From Nitrososphaerota archaeon (GTDB lineage Archaea; Thermoproteota; Nitrososphaeria; Nitrososphaerales; CADDZS01), in NCBI GenBank assembly GCA_027886795.1, contig JAPCJU010000048.1, positions 1-7,746 on the forward strand: DNA of 7,746 nt, read 5' to 3'. Positions 5,101 to 7,746 of the stretch are shown here, one piece after another; the stretch's first letter is position 1; each line of letters opens with the position of its first letter. A program made the position numbers and the translations under genes. The notes below the pieces were generated by a model, which was not told where the DNA came from, did not search any database, and saw nothing but the letters and a program-made list of their open reading frames with translations.

Positions 5101-6594
5101 CAAAACTTTCTTGCCATTTGATTGCCGTCCAAAAAATCTCTTAGTTTGACCCATTGCAAGGAATCTGGATTCTCCAACCTTGACAAGCATAGGAAGATCC
5201 GACACTACTTTACCCAAAATTAGGCAGTGCCGTCTGGGGAGCGTGCGGACAATCGACTTTATCGTATCCGAGTCGGCAGTGGAAGCACGACCAATCATGT
5301 CAAGATCCGTTTCATTTGTAAAGTTGAAGAGAAAGATATTGTCCGCCTGCCTGTAGATTCCGTCATTTATGGCATCCGGTTGATTTGTTATCAAAGTCGT
5401 GAAAATCCCAAAGTGGCGCATTCTGGTAACGATGTCGTCCCAGTAGGTGTCTCTAAGATAGAGATGAGCTTCTTCTGCGAACAAAAAGACCGGAGGAATG
5501 ATTTCCCTTTCCAGTAGTTGCACCAGTTTGCTCAAGATGATTTCAACTACAATCTTTTTCGTCAATGATGAAGCTCTTTTGAGTGATAGCACTATTGCCC
5601 CTCCTCGGGGAAGTAGAGATTTCATGAGCTCGTCAACTCTCATTCCATCCTCTTTGCCGGGGGCAAAGACTCCGGATGCTTTCATAGTTTGAAACCTCGA
5701 AAACAAAGCGTCCTTCACCAGCTCATTGCCTCGCCAGTTTTGAATAGCTTCGCCGAGGCCATCCATTGAAAACCTCTCCGAATGTTCAAGTGATCCTAAA
5801 ATTCTAATGAATTCACGCAACGACGCGCCGGGCGCATCCAGGACGTGCTGCATCAACGAAACTAAGCTGTACTCTCCCAGATAATCGAGAGTAAACTTCA
5901 GGGATCTTCCTGGCTCAAGCGGGACTATTCTATCGAAAAGTTCATTCTTTCCACCGTCCTTGTTCATTCCCAATCCTTCATATTCGTTATTCAGATCGAA
6001 TACGACTACGACAGCCCCACTCGCCACTAGCGAGCTGACCAAGATTTTGGACAAGTGCGATTTGCCAGATTCTTTTTTCCCGGTAATTATCGTAAGGTTA
6101 CCGTCTATGGCTTCTCCCAGTACGGTGAAAGGCTCGCCGTCCTTTGTCGTTCCGATCCGGATTTGAGAAAACCCAGTCTGTCCAGAAAGATCTAGGAGCT
6201 TTGACTGTGGAATCTTTCTTATGGTGGATCTCGATCTTGAGGGAAGCCATGATACGTTTGGAATCATCAAACCATTCTGGATGCTGCCCCGAATTTTGCA
6301 CTTCAGCAACCTCATGTCCTTGGCCATTTGAGAGACGCTAGATATTTCGAAAGGATCTAGTTCGGTTCCTGGGGCGCTCGCCTCGATTATCTGGTCGCGG
6401 ATAATGTCTTCAGTTAATGATGCGCTCGGAATGTAGGTTTCCTCGTAAACTTGAACGATTACAGACCCGGATCCCGCGTTGTCCAATATTTCTAGATAAT
6501 CACCTTGGAATACAGATTCTGAAGGAAGCGCGATTATAGAAATTTCATCGCCCTGCTTCTCGAGTATCCTCAAATTTCGACATCTCCTCGCCAC
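5077..6594 (-). CDS. herA: HerA DNA translocase/helicase (FtsK-HerA ATPase)
   Basis: HerA is a hexameric ring ATPase that pumps DNA and, with NurA, resects double-strand ends for homologous recombination. The 505 residues have an N-terminal HAS-barrel (about 8-60), Walker A GKKESGKS (172-179), VFDLNNEY (198-205, the usual D-x-x-G/N-E-Y element), Walker B PVFLFAEEAH (368-377, acidic pair E374/E375), RMRHFGIF (391-398, arginine-finger region) and TNQPDAIN (403-410, sensor region). The length is normal for the family. As drawn, the start is a GTG one base after the nurA stop. An in-frame TTG at 6573-6571 (residue 8) is preceded by AGGAG at 6588-6584 with 10-nt spacing, so it may be the real start. 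Tight coupling to nurA indicates a stoichiometric complex. Confidence 0.95.
   Translation of the reverse strand: MARRCRNLRILEKQGDEISIIALPSESVFQGDYLEILDNAGSGSVIVQVYEETYIPSASLTEDIIRDQIIEASAPGTELDPFEISSVSQMAKDMRLLKCKIRGSIQNGLMIPNVSWLPSRSRSTIRKIPQSKLLDLSGQTGFSQIRIGTTKDGEPFTVLGEAIDGNLTIITGKKESGKSHLSKILVSSLVASGAVVVVFDLNNEYEGLGMNKDGGKNELFDRIVPLEPGRSLKFTLDYLGEYSLVSLMQHVLDAPGASLREFIRILGSLEHSERFSMDGLGEAIQNWRGNELVKDALFSRFQTMKASGVFAPGKEDGMRVDELMKSLLPRGGAIVLSLKRASSLTKKIVVEIILSKLVQLLEREIIPPVFLFAEEAHLYLRDTYWDDIVTRMRHFGIFTTLITNQPDAINDGIYRQADNIFLFNFTNETDLDMIGRASTADSDTIKSIVRTLPRRHCLILGKVVSDLPMLVKVGESRFLAMGQTKRFFGRQSNGKKVLLAAPTAQ
6584..6588 (-). promoter_or_regulatory. Shine-Dalgarno-like AGGAG that may select a TTG start for herA
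   Basis: AGGAG on the - strand lies inside the first codons of the herA frame drawn from the GTG at 6594. It sits 10 nt before an in-frame TTG at 6573. The GTG itself has no SD at a normal distance and could instead be reached by termination-reinitiation from the nurA stop. The seven extra residues (MARRCRN) precede the first part that looks like a HAS-barrel. Confidence 0.4.
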
Positions 6595-6595
6595 A

Positions 6596-7630
6596 TCAAA
6601 CTAGTTTTCCGAGTATCGTGGCCCTCATATCATCGGAGGGAATGTGGATCAGCCCGTACTTTCGGGAAAGAAAACTCCGAGTCGAGGAAATCGTGGACGA
6701 ATCAAATACCGCCAGATGATGCGCCAATCTGAGCGTTTCCGGATATCCTCTAAACATAACATCGTTCTGTTTTAGGTCGGAGAGGACCTGACAATCTTCC
6801 TCCGAGTTAGTCCTACACGCATCGACGCGAAATACTCGCGAATTCTGGGAGAATCTAGCCACGAGTACCCTACTTTCGAAGCTCGGAGAGAAGACCTTTA
6901 CAGATTCTGTGATATCGAAGTAATTCCCACTCTTGCCAACGGATTGCAGCAAGTTAGCCGCATTGGATACGACTTTCAGACAAGACGTTTTGCCGATTCC
7001 GAGAATAGCATTTGAATTACCTTCCGCGGTTCTCTCCAATTGCCGAAGAGAGAATTCCTTCGTTTCCAGAACCGACGATCGGATTGCACCGTCAATCAAT
7101 ATTATCGAATCGTTGTTCGTTTGCGCGGAAAATATCTGCGCAGATCTTTCTAGTCGGATCCTGATGTATCGCTCTGCAAGTGACGTATCCGAAGCAATTG
7201 CCCTAACAGCTCTGCTCGGCAAGACATTTCTTATTTCTTCCGAGAGATATTTCATCGTCAAATAGAAAACAAACGGTCCCGCTCGATAATACGTAAGTAT
7301 TTTTGATTTGGTGGCGCATACTACAGCAACTCGCCCTGCAAATATTGAGCCGTCCTTCGTTTCCCCGATCAGTGCGCAAGAAGAATCGATACCAATGACT
7401 TTTCGATCCCTAGATTCCGGCGAGAAATTTCGTATTTCGTACGGGCATGTTCTCGGCGATGACTCTAGATTCTCAAGCGGAACTGATTCTTTCGAGTAAT
7501 CTGACCGGAAGAATACCTTCATTCCCGCTAATTTAGAAAGAGAACTGTCCAAGTTTGAACTCAGGGACTCAAGGTCAACCAGGCCAGGGGTTATCTCCCT
7601 TAATGGAACAATGCTTAATTGATTGGTCAT
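6596..7630 (-). CDS. nurA: NurA 5'-3' nuclease, HerA partner
   Basis: NurA is a dimeric Mn-dependent 5'-3' exonuclease/endonuclease with an RNase H-like fold, fed by HerA during DNA end resection. From the ATG at 7630 the product has 344 residues. Visible family elements are the catalytic GIDSS with Asp82 (80-84), LIDGAI with Asp180 (179-183), GIGKTSCL with Lys214 (211-218), a later acidic site near Asp270 (FRVDACR), and the C-terminal GYPETLRLAHHLA (295-307), which matches the GYP...AHH block of NurA. A TTG at 7639 in the same frame would add MRI. I prefer the ATG, although a TATA-like box centred near 7665 puts the transcription start close to either codon. It is the first gene of the nurA-herA operon; mre11 and rad50, common neighbours in thermophilic archaea, are not in the window. 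Confidence 0.93.
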   Translation of the reverse strand: MTNQLSIVPLREITPGLVDLESLSSNLDSSLSKLAGMKVFFRSDYSKESVPLENLESSPRTCPYEIRNFSPESRDRKVIGIDSSCALIGETKDGSIFAGRVAVVCATKSKILTYYRAGPFVFYLTMKYLSEEIRNVLPSRAVRAIASDTSLAERYIRIRLERSAQIFSAQTNNDSIILIDGAIRSSVLETKEFSLRQLERTAEGNSNAILGIGKTSCLKVVSNAANLLQSVGKSGNYFDITESVKVFSPSFESRVLVARFSQNSRVFRVDACRTNSEEDCQVLSDLKQNDVMFRGYPETLRLAHHLAVFDSSTISSTRSFLSRKYGLIHIPSDDMRATILGKLV

Positions 7631-7632
7631 GA

Positions 7633-7680
7633 TGCGCAACAGATATATCGAGTGGCTGTTGTTTTAAGTATTGCGCAACA
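7633..7680. repeat. Pair of 9-bp direct repeats TGCGCAACA in the nurA/divergent promoter region
   Basis: TGCGCAACA occurs at 7633-7641 and again at 7672-7680, 39 nt apart in the same orientation. The right copy is part of the palindrome TTGCGCAA. The copies flank the TATA-like box of nurA: one lies at the transcription/translation start and the other just upstream of the box. That is where archaeal repressors and activators usually bind. Confidence 0.5.
7662..7668 (-). promoter_or_regulatory. TATA-like box for nurA-herA
   Basis: CTTAAAA on the - strand is centred near 7665, so transcription should start about 7639, giving a leader of around 9 nt before the ATG at 7630. A second AT-rich palindrome (GATATATC, 7642-7649) is too close to serve nurA. 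It could serve the divergent gene at 7712. Confidence 0.4.
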
Positions 7681-7711
7681 TGTGCACTTGACAATTGAGC
7701 AAGAAAGAGAA

Positions 7712-7746
7712 ATGTCCGAGAACAAGACAATTACCGTGAAGCTGAA
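7712..7746 (+). CDS. Start of an unidentified gene, truncated by the window end
   Basis: ATG at 7712 opens a frame reading MSENKTITVKL and then leaves the window. It diverges from nurA across 81 nt that hold the repeats and TATA-like elements described above. No SD precedes the ATG. Eleven residues do not allow identification. The opening is faintly like the N-terminus of archaeal Cdc48/VAT ATPases, but many proteins start this way and I do not name it. Confidence 0.5.
   Translation, partial: MSENKTITVKL

Noticed and set aside
5227..6341. Several + strand ORFs of 64-96 codons inside herA
   Set aside because: They lie antisense to a gene with clear HerA motifs and show no protein-family character; shadow frames.
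6933..7499. + strand ORFs of 110 and 63 codons inside nurA
   Set aside because: Antisense shadows of nurA, which has all its catalytic blocks in the other frame.
1..7746. tRNA, rRNA, CRISPR array, insertion sequence or phage elements
   Set aside because: No cloverleaf, repeated spacer pattern, transposase or terminal inverted repeat was found on either strand. The window looks like ordinary archaeal chromosome.

Overview
The window looks archaeal. The aminoacyl-tRNA synthetase is an archaeal/eukaryal-type glycyl-tRNA synthetase, there is a NurA-HerA DNA end-processing pair, a thiolase-family protein sits next to a DUF35 (Zn-ribbon/OB-fold) partner, and there is a DUF92 membrane protein. Starts often lack a Shine-Dalgarno site and have TATA-like boxes about 25-30 nt upstream. 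The GlyRS wording (for example GFFFPSAEIY, ACNYRTDYDL, GVDRS) resembles what I remember of Thermoproteota/Nitrososphaeria (TACK) sequences more than Euryarchaeota. That placement is inference; no rRNA or other marker is present.

Left part, + strand (1-3062). The 3' portion of a thiolase-superfamily gene is followed 3 nt later by a DUF35 gene with a good Shine-Dalgarno site, so these two form an operon that continues upstream of the window. The thiolase-like protein has lost the nucleophilic Cys (now Gly) and the GHP-motif His (now Tyr), so it is unlikely to be an ordinary acetoacetyl-CoA thiolase. After a 94-nt T-rich gap comes a complete glyS.

Middle, - strand (3018-4626). An XRE-type DNA-binding protein with a conserved archaeal C-terminal domain and a DUF92 membrane protein (the family of the plant phytyl-phosphate kinase VTE6) are 4 nt apart and probably co-transcribed. 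The DUF92 gene ends inside the last 45 bp of glyS, tail to tail.

Gap (about 4627-5076). This roughly 450-nt stretch has no convincing large gene. It holds the promoter of the regulator gene, a possible C/D-box-like small RNA, A-rich and T-rich tracts that may end transcription, and a 44-codon hydrophobic small ORF overlapping the end of herA.

Right part, - strand (5077-7630). nurA and herA lie back to back (1 nt apart) as an operon. They encode the nuclease and hexameric translocase that resect DNA ends; mre11 and rad50 are not adjacent here. The nurA promoter region is shared with a divergent + strand gene (from 7712) that runs off the window. It carries a 9-bp direct repeat flanking the TATA-like box.

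The best lead for new biology is the thiolase fold with a rebuilt active site paired with DUF35. It recalls the steroid side-chain aldolase Ltp2-ChsH2(DUF35) and suggests a C-C bond-cleaving or -forming enzyme rather than a thiolase.
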